From: Nostoc sp. FACHB-280 | GTDB taxonomy: Bacteria; Cyanobacteriota; Cyanobacteriia; Cyanobacteriales; Nostocaceae | Direction: 5' to 3' | Assembly (NCBI RefSeq): GCF_014697615.1 | Contig: NZ_JACJSD010000014.1 | Coordinates: 89,986 to 153,985, forward strand | Length of the DNA: 64,000 nt | Part shown: positions 37,884 through 47,500 of the stretch, in pieces | How the letters are laid out: the number at the start of each line of letters is the position of its first letter | Position numbering within the stretch: the stretch's first letter is position 1 | The notes under the pieces: generated by a model | Database searches by the model: none | Told to the model about the DNA's origin: nothing | Seen by the model: only the letters and a program-made list of their open reading frames with translations | Translations under genes and position numbers: made by a program

Positions 37884-39665
37884 ATGCTGAGATTTCAACA
37901 GAACTATAATGCAAAGTTCCTAAAAGCTTGGCCTTATTACATAACAATTTTAATTTTGTTGGTTGTTTTTGCTATTTACAGTTATTCAATTTTTACAGAC
38001 AGGTTATATTTAGGAAGCTTTGTCGATAAAGGAGCGCGTTTCTTAATTGCTATGCAATATGCTCATGAACCAAGCAAAGCTTTAGAGTTAAGTTCTTGGG
38101 TAGCAATTTGGCCACCTGTTCCTTTTATTATTCAGTCATTTATTCTCCGTTTAGTGCTGTTTCAGGGAATATCAGATATTAATTTAGGCATTAAAGTTGT
38201 TGAGTTAACTAGTGTTAATCTTGTTTTAGTAGGTTTCTTTTTTATTAGTCGTTCTGTTGCTTTACAAACTAATGATGTCACTGGAATTTTAGCTTGTTTA
38301 CTATGTCTTTGCACGCCTTTAATATTGGAGTTGGCGCATACTCCAATGTCGGAAGGATATAGCTTTTTCTTTGTTTCTCTAGCTATTTACAGTATATTGA
38401 ATTATCTGCTATCGAATGAAAAAATTAGTTATATCATTGCTATAGTCTGCTTTGTTTTAGCCTATTTCTGTCGGACAGAAACTTTATTTTTCTCCTTAAT
38501 TTTTGGAGTTTTTCTGATTGTACATAAACGCTGGAAACTAGCATTATTACTTGTTGGCATCACAATATCAGTAGCATTAGCTCAAATATTAGGAGCTAAT
38601 TTTTTGATCCAAGGTAACAAAATTTATGATAGAGAAATCTGGGGAGAAGCACCATTAGAAAGGTTAAGACAAGCACAACAAATGCTCATAGCATTGTTGC
38701 GATATAATAAGAAGCTAATTTTATTGTCTTTAGTATGGATTATTCCGTTAATTTATTTTCAATTTCGCCGGAGAGCTAATGCTCCCAGAAACATTCAGCC
38801 TAATTTTATATATACTCTACGTCGATTTAGAAATTGGTTAGTTAATGAGGCTATTGCTATTTGGACTATTTTGTTTGTATTCTCGTTAGCGTTTCCAATT
38901 ATTCTCATTATTAGAGGTGGGCTGACGTATCAACCAAGATTTATGTTTTGGGCTAACATTTTTATGAATATTATGTTAGCCCTAATAATTGCGCGGACTA
39001 ATTATATTATTTCTTCAATAAGAAATAAAAAAATAGCGAAACCGTTAGTGATTGCCAGTCTGACATTAATAACAGTATTCTCTCTTTCATCTGGAATTGC
39101 TTATGCAAGTGCAAGTGAAAAAATCCAGAAAATGCCATCGGATGTCAAGGATGTGATTCATTTTGTCTCTAAAAATCAACTGTCAAACACTCGTATAGCA
39201 TTTGATTTTTTAAGATGGGAAGAATATAGTCTATCTGCATATTTATTAGATCCGCAAATTAAGACAGTTGCTACACAATTCTCTTTGAGATGGACTGTGT
39301 TTCCGCGAGAAATTGACCCAGAAGTGACATCTTTGTTAACTAAAAGGTTTGATATACCTGCGCCGGAAAATACACCAGAAGGACAAGTTGCTATTTTACA
39401 CGCTTATATTCATGCTAAACATCCTGGGTATTTTTTCATAGCCAGCAATAGTTTGTATGAAAAGCTCAAGCAAAAATATAAAAATCAAGAGATAGTAAAT
39501 GGTGCTGGGACAATTAATCGTCTGCGGAAGTACTTAACTCCAAAAGATACTGCTAATTCAATTTTTGATTTTCAATCGCCTTATATTTTGCCTGATCAGA
39601 AAATTACCTTGACGAAAGTTTATGAGAATGATTCTTATATTGTTCTCAAAAATGTCAGAATTTAG
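37884..39665 (+). CDS. Multi-membrane-span GT-C/ArnT-like glycosyltransferase-type protein
   Basis: Encodes 593 aa with roughly ten to twelve hydrophobic segments in the first 420 residues and a soluble C-terminal part of about 180 residues. The first luminal loop after helix 1 contains SFVDKGARFLIAMQYA and the segment WPPVPFII; this layout, and RTETLFF after helix 5-6, resemble dolichyl/polyprenyl-phosphate-sugar transferases (GT39/GT83, PMT/ArnT). The family's usual acidic DE/DD pair is not obvious in the first loop, so the substrate and even the activity remain uncertain. No glycan cluster surrounds it. Confidence 0.65.
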   Translation: MLRFQQNYNAKFLKAWPYYITILILLVVFAIYSYSIFTDRLYLGSFVDKGARFLIAMQYAHEPSKALELSSWVAIWPPVPFIIQSFILRLVLFQGISDINLGIKVVELTSVNLVLVGFFFISRSVALQTNDVTGILACLLCLCTPLILELAHTPMSEGYSFFFVSLAIYSILNYLLSNEKISYIIAIVCFVLAYFCRTETLFFSLIFGVFLIVHKRWKLALLLVGITISVALAQILGANFLIQGNKIYDREIWGEAPLERLRQAQQMLIALLRYNKKLILLSLVWIIPLIYFQFRRRANAPRNIQPNFIYTLRRFRNWLVNEAIAIWTILFVFSLAFPIILIIRGGLTYQPRFMFWANIFMNIMLALIIARTNYIISSIRNKKIAKPLVIASLTLITVFSLSSGIAYASASEKIQKMPSDVKDVIHFVSKNQLSNTRIAFDFLRWEEYSLSAYLLDPQIKTVATQFSLRWTVFPREIDPEVTSLLTKRFDIPAPENTPEGQVAILHAYIHAKHPGYFFIASNSLYEKLKQKYKNQEIVNGAGTINRLRKYLTPKDTANSIFDFQSPYILPDQKITLTKVYENDSYIVLKNVRI

Positions 39666-39985
39666 GAGCCGGAATTCAGGAGTCAGAATGTTGGTATATG
39701 TGTATCGGCGGTTTTTTATCTAAACTTAATGCAACACTTTAGCCTTGCTATGCCAGTACCTTAAATTACTGTCGCGTTTCTCTAGCCATCAAGTGGCTGT
39801 GTAATGTAAGATTCTGGATGTAAAAATTCGGAACCAAAATTAAGGCGATCGCACTGACTAAGCATCAAGGCGATCGCTTCTTAATTGGGTAAGACTCAAG
39901 AGTGGTTTTGTAGATTTTAGTTTTAGTCTAGATTTTTACTCAGCGATTCAATATAAAATCTAAAATTCACTATTGCAAAATTACA
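39666..39985. other. Gene-free gap with a HIP1-bearing inverted repeat
   Basis: Contains AATTAAGGCGATCGC (39838-39852) and GCGATCGCTTCTTAATT (39870-39886), an inverted repeat with a 2-nt bulge that carries two HIP1 octamers. The malic enzyme promoter presumably lies to its right. No ORF seen. Confidence 0.5.
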
Positions 39986-41377
39986 ATGGCAGACCTAACT
40001 CCTAATTCCAGTTTTAGTTTGACACTGCGGTTGCAAATTCCCAACCGCGTCGGGATGTTAGCATCGGTGACACAGGCGATCGCAACTTGTGGTGGTAATC
40101 TGGGTCAAATAGATTTAATTGAACAAACCCGTCAAGAATCTACCCGCGATATTACCGTGGATGCGGCTAGTACAGAACATGCTGAAACCATTGTCCAAGC
40201 AATCAAAGAACTACCGAACATTAAGGTGATCGATGTTTACGATCGCACCTTTAATTTACACCGTGGTGGTAAAATTAGCATCACCAGCCGCATTGCCTTA
40301 AGAAGTGTTTCAGATTTAGCAATGGCTTATACTCCTGGTGTGGGGCGGATTTGTAAAGCGATCGCCGACAAACCAGAAGAAGTTTACAATCTGACAATTA
40401 AGCAAAACACTGTCGCTATTGTTACCGATGGTAGTGCAGTTTTGGGCTTGGGCAATCTCGGCCCGGCGGCGGCTTTACCTGTGATGGAAGGTAAAGCCAT
40501 GCTATTTAAGGAATTCGCGGGGATAGATGCTTTTCCTATCTGTCTAGCTACGCAAAATACTGATGAGATTGTTCAGGCGGTGAAGCAAATCGCGCCTGTG
40601 TTTGGTGGTGTGAACTTAGAAGATATTGCTGCACCCCGTTGTTTTGAAATTGAACAAAGATTGCGTCAGGAATTAGATATTCCAGTATTCCATGATGACC
40701 AACATGGCACAGCGATTGTCACTTTAGCAGCATTATATAACGCGCTGAAATTAGTCAACAAATCAATGGCAGACATCCGCATTGTCATTAATGGTGCGGG
40801 TGCTGCGGGTGTAGCGATCGCGCGGTTACTGCGGAAAGCTGGGGCGCAAACCATTTTGATGTGTGACTCTAAAGGTATTCTTTCCGTTCACCGCACTGAC
40901 TTGACAGAAGAAAAACAAGAATTTGCCGTCAAAGCCCAAGGAACATTAGCCGGCGCAATGCAAGGTGCAGATGTCTTCATTGGTGTCAGCGCCCCTGGAG
41001 TGTTAACTCCAGAAATGGTACAAGCAATGGCGAAAGATCCGATTGTGTTTGCTATGGCCAATCCCATTCCCGAAATTCAGCCAGAATTAGTTAGCAAAAT
41101 TGTGGCGGTAATGGCGACAGGACGCAGTGATTACCCCAACCAAATTAACAATGTTTTGGCTTTTCCCGGGGTCTTCCGGGGTGCGTTAGATTGTCGTGCT
41201 AAAGAAATTACAACCACAATGTACTTAGAAGCGGCCAGTGCGATCGCATCTTTAGTCAACCCCAGCGATTTGAGTCCTGAACATATTATTCCTTCTGTGT
41301 TTGATGCCCGTGTCGCCCCGGCTGTGGCGGCGGCTGTACAAAGGGCAGCGCGTCAAGAAGGGATTGCCAAGAGTTGA
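39986..41377 (+). CDS. Malic enzyme with N-terminal ACT domain
   Basis: Encodes 463 aa. The ACT domain (about 10-85: [20 protein letters not shown]) is followed by the malic enzyme core with [29 protein letters not shown], catalytic Lys in [12 protein letters not shown], metal ligands in [11 protein letters not shown], the NAD(P) motif [15 protein letters not shown] and AMANPIPEI. It decarboxylates malate to pyruvate with NAD(P)H production. The ACT domain suggests amino-acid feedback. Cofactor preference cannot be read safely, so no symbol is given. Confidence 0.93.
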   Translation: MADLTPNSSFSLTLRLQIPNRVGMLASVTQAIATCGGNLGQIDLIEQTRQESTRDITVDAASTEHAETIVQAIKELPNIKVIDVYDRTFNLHRGGKISITSRIALRSVSDLAMAYTPGVGRICKAIADKPEEVYNLTIKQNTVAIVTDGSAVLGLGNLGPAAALPVMEGKAMLFKEFAGIDAFPICLATQNTDEIVQAVKQIAPVFGGVNLEDIAAPRCFEIEQRLRQELDIPVFHDDQHGTAIVTLAALYNALKLVNKSMADIRIVINGAGAAGVAIARLLRKAGAQTILMCDSKGILSVHRTDLTEEKQEFAVKAQGTLAGAMQGADVFIGVSAPGVLTPEMVQAMAKDPIVFAMANPIPEIQPELVSKIVAVMATGRSDYPNQINNVLAFPGVFRGALDCRAKEITTTMYLEAASAIASLVNPSDLSPEHIIPSVFDARVAPAVAAAVQRAARQEGIAKS

Positions 41378-41487
41378 GTATAATTTTTGTGGGATAGGCA
41401 AGTTGCCTATCTCCCCGAAAAACAACAAAAAAGAGGGGAAGAAATTAACCACCGATGCCCGCAGATATACGCAGATAAAAGTCACTT

Positions 41488-43758
41488 ATGTATAGCCCCT
41501 TTGGAAGTGAGTTCATTGCCGAACTGCCGCTAATTTTGGCAGGGCCAATGCTACAACATACTGAATCAACATCTGTGACGGTATGGATAGCCCTCAAGCA
41601 GTCTTGTCTGGTAGAACTGAAAATTTATGAAACAACAAATCAAGGCGCAACATTAGGAAATTGTTTGTTTACTGGGGAACGCGCTACAGTTGCTTTGGGT
41701 GAATATCTGCATGTTGTGGCGGTTACGGCTGAATGTCAAGATGGCAATTATCTGCTGGGCGATCGCATCTATGCCTACACTTTACAATTTATCTGTGGTA
41801 CAGAACGGCGAACTCTATCGCAAGCATTAAGTTCTGAGAATTTTGCCGCAGATAGCATTAGTTACTTTGACCATCAACAACCAACCTTTGTTTTACCTCC
41901 CAGCCGTCTGCAAGATTTAAAAATTGTCCACGCTTCTTGTCGCAAACCGCATGGACATGGTTTGGATGCGTTACCAATTCTCGATGGTTTAATTGCAACT
42001 ACAGCAAATCAAGCCCAACGCCGTCCCCAGCAATTGTTTCTCACTGGCGACCAAATTTATGGTGATGATGTTGCTGATCCTTCTTTATGGGTGGCGACTC
42101 ATTTGGGTGATATTTTATTGGGTTGGGAAGAAAAGTTACCAGTCAGCCCAATTAGCTGTACTCCCAAGGAATTACCTACCAGACAACGGGCGGAAGTGGC
42201 GACAGAACAAGCAGGTTTCACCGCCGGATTGCATAACAAATATAGTAAAGTTAACAGCCATTTGCTGAGTTTGGGGGAATATTACGCGGCTTATATATTA
42301 ACTTGGTCGCCTGTGTGCTGGCCGCGGAAATTTCCTCAAGGAAAACAAGTAACTAGCGATCGCCAAGGTATCAAAAACTGGAATCGAGAAGTCAAAGATT
42401 TACAACAATTTATTTATACTTTGGGAAAAGTGCGCCGTGCTTTGGCGAATATCCCCACCTACACAATTTTTGATGACCACGATGTTAGCGATGACTGGAA
42501 TTTGAATCAAGCTTGGTGTTTGCGGGTTTTGGGCAAACCTTTGGGGCGGCGGGCGGTGCAGAATGCCCTGTTAGCTTACAGTGTGTTTCAAGCTTGGGGA
42601 AATACACCCGAACAATTTACCTTTGGTCAATCTGGGGAAAAACTACTGGCGGCGGCGGAAATTTGGTCAGCTTCCCACGGTACAGATAGTTATGCCGATC
42701 AAGCGATCGCTCTTTATCTTGGTCTGCCAGATACCGATTCTCTCACAGGCTTACCAACTTTTGCCCAAGATCACTCCACATTAGTTTTAGCCAGACATCC
42801 CCAATCTCTTAATTGGCATTACACCATTCGCAGCCCAATTCATGAAGTGATTGTTCTCGATACCCGGACTTGGCGGGGTTATCCAGCCGACGCGAAACCC
42901 ATCGCCCCACCCAGATTATTATCACCCCAGGCGGTAAAACAACAACTGCTAACACCTTTACAAGCAAAAACTAATATTCCCGCCACATTTGTGATTGCAC
43001 CTACCAATGTCTTTGGCTTAAAAGTCATCGATTGGGTTCATCATTGGCATTTAAAAAACGACAAAGTTTTTTCTACAGATGTGGGTGATGCGTGGAATAT
43101 TCATACAGAAGCATTGGCGCAATTTCTCACAACTTTATTTGCCCAACGTCAACAAGTTATTGTCTTGTCTGGAGATATTCACTATAGTTCGGCGGTGCGT
43201 TTATCTCATCAAGATATTGATTCCCAATTTTTATCTGTATTGGTGCAGTTAACTTGTAGTGCCTTAAAAAATGAAGAATTTCTCACGCGGTTAATTCATA
43301 CTAAATTGAAAAATTGGCTATTACCAGAAAAAGTCCGATATTGGTTAGGGTGGAATCATCCTGCGGATATGGTGGAAGTTACTGCTAAACAAAGACAGTG
43401 CCAAAACTCGCCCCGACCTCACTGGCGTTGTGCGCTAGAGTTAATTCCTCGGCAAAGAACCCAAACTGCGAATTTAGCCATTGATGTATTAAGTTTTATT
43501 GCTCCCTGGAACCGCCCAGAAAAAGCGAAGTGGCGATCGCTACAATTTTTAATGTTTTGGAAATCCCCTTGGTTTCAAGATGGAAAAGAAGTAGTAGGCG
43601 TGAATAATTTAGCATTAGTGCAGTTTGAACCTAGCGATGAAAGTCTTGCGAGTAAAGTCATTCAAGATTTATACTGGTTTTCTTCCTGGTATACAACTGA
43701 ACTGGTTTACTCCCGGTTTGAAACTCAACTGCTACCTAATAATGATGTATTTCATTAG
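41488..43758 (+). CDS. PhoD-like metallophosphatase
   Basis: Encodes 756 aa. Metallophosphoesterase motifs are spread along the chain: FLTGDQIYGDDVADPSLW, TIFDDHDVSDDWN and IVLSGDIHYSSAVRL. VHASCRKPHG precedes the first. Organisation matches large cyanobacterial PhoD-like phosphatases. No signal peptide is seen, so a cytoplasmic location is likely, unlike classic secreted PhoD. The segment around 1-110 is a beta-rich N-terminal domain typical of the family. It lies 110 bp after the malic enzyme gene. The substrate is unknown. Confidence 0.85.
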   Translation: MYSPFGSEFIAELPLILAGPMLQHTESTSVTVWIALKQSCLVELKIYETTNQGATLGNCLFTGERATVALGEYLHVVAVTAECQDGNYLLGDRIYAYTLQFICGTERRTLSQALSSENFAADSISYFDHQQPTFVLPPSRLQDLKIVHASCRKPHGHGLDALPILDGLIATTANQAQRRPQQLFLTGDQIYGDDVADPSLWVATHLGDILLGWEEKLPVSPISCTPKELPTRQRAEVATEQAGFTAGLHNKYSKVNSHLLSLGEYYAAYILTWSPVCWPRKFPQGKQVTSDRQGIKNWNREVKDLQQFIYTLGKVRRALANIPTYTIFDDHDVSDDWNLNQAWCLRVLGKPLGRRAVQNALLAYSVFQAWGNTPEQFTFGQSGEKLLAAAEIWSASHGTDSYADQAIALYLGLPDTDSLTGLPTFAQDHSTLVLARHPQSLNWHYTIRSPIHEVIVLDTRTWRGYPADAKPIAPPRLLSPQAVKQQLLTPLQAKTNIPATFVIAPTNVFGLKVIDWVHHWHLKNDKVFSTDVGDAWNIHTEALAQFLTTLFAQRQQVIVLSGDIHYSSAVRLSHQDIDSQFLSVLVQLTCSALKNEEFLTRLIHTKLKNWLLPEKVRYWLGWNHPADMVEVTAKQRQCQNSPRPHWRCALELIPRQRTQTANLAIDVLSFIAPWNRPEKAKWRSLQFLMFWKSPWFQDGKEVVGVNNLALVQFEPSDESLASKVIQDLYWFSSWYTTELVYSRFETQLLPNNDVFH

Positions 43759-43856
43759 GAATAGCATCAATAGTTGGTGTAGCTAATGTTAATCGATAAA
43801 ACCCAATTACTCAGTAATTCAATCTTGCAGCCTGAAGATGTGGAGCTTTAGTAAAT

Positions 43857-44279
43857 ATGATTACCTATAACAATGCTCAATTCCGTTCTGTTTTATTTGG
43901 ATTAGGATATCTAGCTCAAGATTTTGCTGCCTTGGGGCAGGGGTTTCCAGTTAGTAAAGATAATTCGCCACTCACAACCATTAAAACTGTACAAGCAATT
44001 AAAAACTTTCAGGCAGACTATGAACTGTTAGTAGATGGTATAGCCGGGCCAAAAACAATGGCAAAAGCGGAAGAAGTGATCAGAATTTTGCAATATGAAT
44101 TGAATGTAGTAGTCAAAGCAGACTTACCTAAAAATCATCCCTTTTATGGGCCAAGAACTGTAGCCGCAGTCAAAAAATTTGCCGCCCAATATTCGGCTGA
44201 AGATGAAGCTGCAACCACTGGTGTTGCAACTTTAGAAATTCGTAAAAATCTTGATAGAGTAGCTAAACAGTTAATTTAA
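43857..44279 (+). CDS. Peptidoglycan-binding-domain-like protein
   Basis: Encodes 140 aa containing one good PG_binding_1-type repeat (TIKTVQAIKNFQADYELLVDGIAGPKTMAKAEEVI) and a second degenerate one (FYGPRTVAAVKKFAAQYSA). No signal peptide is visible, so a cell-wall role is not assured. It follows the PhoD-like gene by 98 bp and may share its transcript. Confidence 0.75.
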   Translation: MITYNNAQFRSVLFGLGYLAQDFAALGQGFPVSKDNSPLTTIKTVQAIKNFQADYELLVDGIAGPKTMAKAEEVIRILQYELNVVVKADLPKNHPFYGPRTVAAVKKFAAQYSAEDEAATTGVATLEIRKNLDRVAKQLI

Positions 44280-44581
44280 ATCTATTGAAAACTTACAGCA
44301 TCATATTTTGAGAATCTTGTAGAGACGTTACATGTAACGTCTCTACATAGTTTAGGGTTTTATACTTTTACCTAATGTACCCTTATTTAATTTACATAGA
44401 AAATCATTTCAAATTTCGCTGTTTTGCCTGTAATGCTGATAGTAGCCAATGTATAGTGCCACCACAGTGATTTAAGTAATAAACCGGAAAATTCCAAAAT
44501 AGTTCAACAGTCTATCTTAACTAGTGAAATATTATGTGTATCTGGGAATACTAAAGCCAGAGATTTTGAGGCTTTAAAGGT
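44280..44581. other. Gap upstream of the second HstK-type gene
   Basis: About 300 bp of AT-rich DNA containing the 28-bp palindrome at 44319-44346. No ORF seen. Confidence 0.5.
44319..44346. repeat. 28-bp perfect palindrome, copy 1
   Basis: GTAGAGACGTTACA followed by its exact complement. The same 28 bases occur at 50404-50431, on the other side of the HstK-type gene. It could work as a terminator in either direction after the preceding gene. Confidence 0.85.
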
Positions 44582-47500
44582 ATGGTAACTACTTTAATCA
44601 GTATTCCTGGATATCAAATCACTGAAGAAATTTACAATGGTGCGAGAACATTAGTTTATCGGGGATATAGAGAGATTGACTCACTACCGGTAGTCATGAA
44701 AGTGCTGAAAAATTCTTATCCCAGTTTTAGTGAACTCTTATCATTTCGCAACCAATATACCATAACTAAGAATCTCAACTCACCTCTAATTGTTCAAACG
44801 TATAGTTTAGAAACGTATCAAAACAGTTATATATTGATACTAGAAGAATTTGGCGGAATTTCTCTAAAACAGTGGCAAATTAGAGAAACTCAAATATCTC
44901 TTCAGCAGTTTTTAGAAATAGCGATCGCACTCTGCAACACCTTAGATTTACTCTACCAAGAACGGATAATTCATAAAGATATTAAACCCAGCAATATATT
45001 AATTAACCCGGAAACAAAAGAAATTAAATTAATAGACTTTAGTATTGCATCCTTATTACCCAGAGAAACCCAAACTCTAATTAAAAGCAATATTTTAGAA
45101 GGAACATTAGCTTACATTTCTCCAGAACAGACAGGGAGAATGAACCGGGTAATTGACTACCGCACAGACTTCTATTCATTGGGTGTAACTTTTTATGAAT
45201 TGCTCACGGGAGAGTTACCTTTTTCAGCTAGTGAACCGATGGAAATAGTACATTGTCATATTGCTAAAACAGCACCATTAGCACATAAAATTAACCCACA
45301 AATCCCCCCCATCTTATCAGCTATTGTCAGCAAATTGATGGCGAAAAATGCCGAAGATAGATATCAAAGCGCATTAGGATTGAAATCTGATTTAGAAAAT
45401 TGTTTATCGCAACTGCAAGCAACCGGTGAAATTGAGAGTTTTAAAATTGCCAGTCGGGATGTGTGCGATCGCTTCATCATTCCTGATAAACTTTATGGCA
45501 GAGAAACCGAAGTCAACACCCTACTAGACGCATTTGAGCGAGTCAGTCAAGGTGCAACAGAAATGATGCTAGTGGCTGGCTTTTCTGGAATTGGTAAAAC
45601 AGCCGTTGTTAATGAAGTACATAAACCAATCGTCAGACAACGCGGTTATTTTATTAAAGGGAAATATGACCAATTTAATCGCAACATACCTTTAAGTGCA
45701 TTTGTCCAAGCCTTCCGAGATTTAATGGGGCAATTATTAACCGAAAGTGATGTCCAAATTCAGCAATGGAAACATAAAATATTAGAGGCTGTTGGTGGAA
45801 ACGGACAAGTAATTATTGAAGTTATTCCCGAATTAGAAAACATCATTGGTCAACAACCACCTGCTATAGAATTATCAGGAACTGCTGCACAGAATAGATT
45901 TAATTTATTATTCCAGAAATTCACCCAGGTTTTTACCAGTGACGCACATCCATTAGTAATATTTTTAGATGATTTGCAATGGGCTGATTCCGCCTCTTTG
46001 ATGTTAATACAGTTATTAATGGCTGATACTAGTTATCTTTTCATTATTGGTGCGTACCGCGATAACGAAGTCAACCTAGCGCATCCATTAATCTTGACTT
46101 TAAATCATATCCAAAAAACAACAGCCCAAGTTAATACGATCAATTTAGCACCACTGCGTCAAGAACAAGTGAATCAATTAGTTGCTGATACACTAAAATG
46201 TGCAGAAAACTTGGCATTGCCTCTTTCTAAATTAGTATTTCAAAAAACTCAAGGTAATCCGTTTTTTGCCATCCAGTTTCTCAAGGCATTATACCAGGAT
46301 GGATTTATTGAATTTATCCCTAGAAATAATCATGACCAAGGCCTAAGTATAGGAGGATGGCAATGTGATATCACCCAAATAAATCAGCAAGCGATTACAG
46401 ATGATGTTGTTACGTTCATGGTGTTACAGTTAAAAAAACTACCGCAATCAACTCAAAAGGTGTTGCAGTTAGCCGCTTGTATTGGCAATCGATTTGATTT
46501 AGCAACCTTGTCTATTGTTTCCCAAGATTCAGAAATTGAAACTGCTACTAATTTATGGAAAGCTTTACAAGAAGGATTAATTTTACCCATTAGTGATGTC
46601 TATAAATTTTATCAGGGAGAGAATAAAGCTAGGTTTTTACAGTCCGATAAAAAGGCTAGTAAACAAATAGCCAAATATCAATTTTTACATGACAGAATAC
46701 AACAAGCGGCTTATTCTTTGATTCCAGAAGATCAAAAGCAAGCTACTCATCTCAAGATTGGACAATTACTACAGCAAAACTCTTCAGAAATAGAACAAGA
46801 AGAAAAACTGTTTGATATTGTTAGACATTTAAACTTAGGAATTAAGTTAATTAATCAACCAAGTTTTCGAGAAGAATTAGCACAATTAAATTTAAAAACA
46901 GGACGTAGGGCAAAAAATTCTACAGCCTATAATGCAGCAAAAATTTATCTACAAACCGGAATTGATTTACTACAGACAAATTGCTGGCATAATCAGTATG
47001 AACTGACCTTAAAACTCTATATTGCAGCTACTGAAATTGCCTATTTAAATGGCGAATTTGACACAATGGAAAATCTTGCAGCACAGGTATTGCAAGCAGC
47101 ACAGACAATTTTAGATAAAATTCAGATTTATGATTTACAGATCCAATACTTAACAATCCAAAACCGATTGGCAAATTCTCTAGAATTAGGTTTGCAAATT
47201 CTCGATGAATTAGATGTTCAGATTGCTAGTCCAGAATTAGTGAAAACAGGTGTGAATTTACCTACCCTTTCTCAGATTGAGCATCAGGGAGAAATGATTA
47301 ATCCCTATAAAATAGCAGCTATGCAAATGTTAATCAGTGTTCTGCCGGCAGTATTTTTGACTACTAACAGATTTGGAGAATTTGTCCTTACACTGATTAA
47401 CTTATCCTTAGAATTTGGCAGGTCAGAACTTGCTTGTTATGCCTATGGTGCTTACGCTTGGCTCAAGTGTGGTCAAGGAGAAATTAATGATGGATATCAT

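Noticed and set aside
41393..41411. GATAGGCA(AGT)TGCCTATC as a terminator of the malic enzyme gene
   Set aside because: The 8-bp stem lacks a T-tract in either direction. It may be a dispersed repeat, so no terminator was called.
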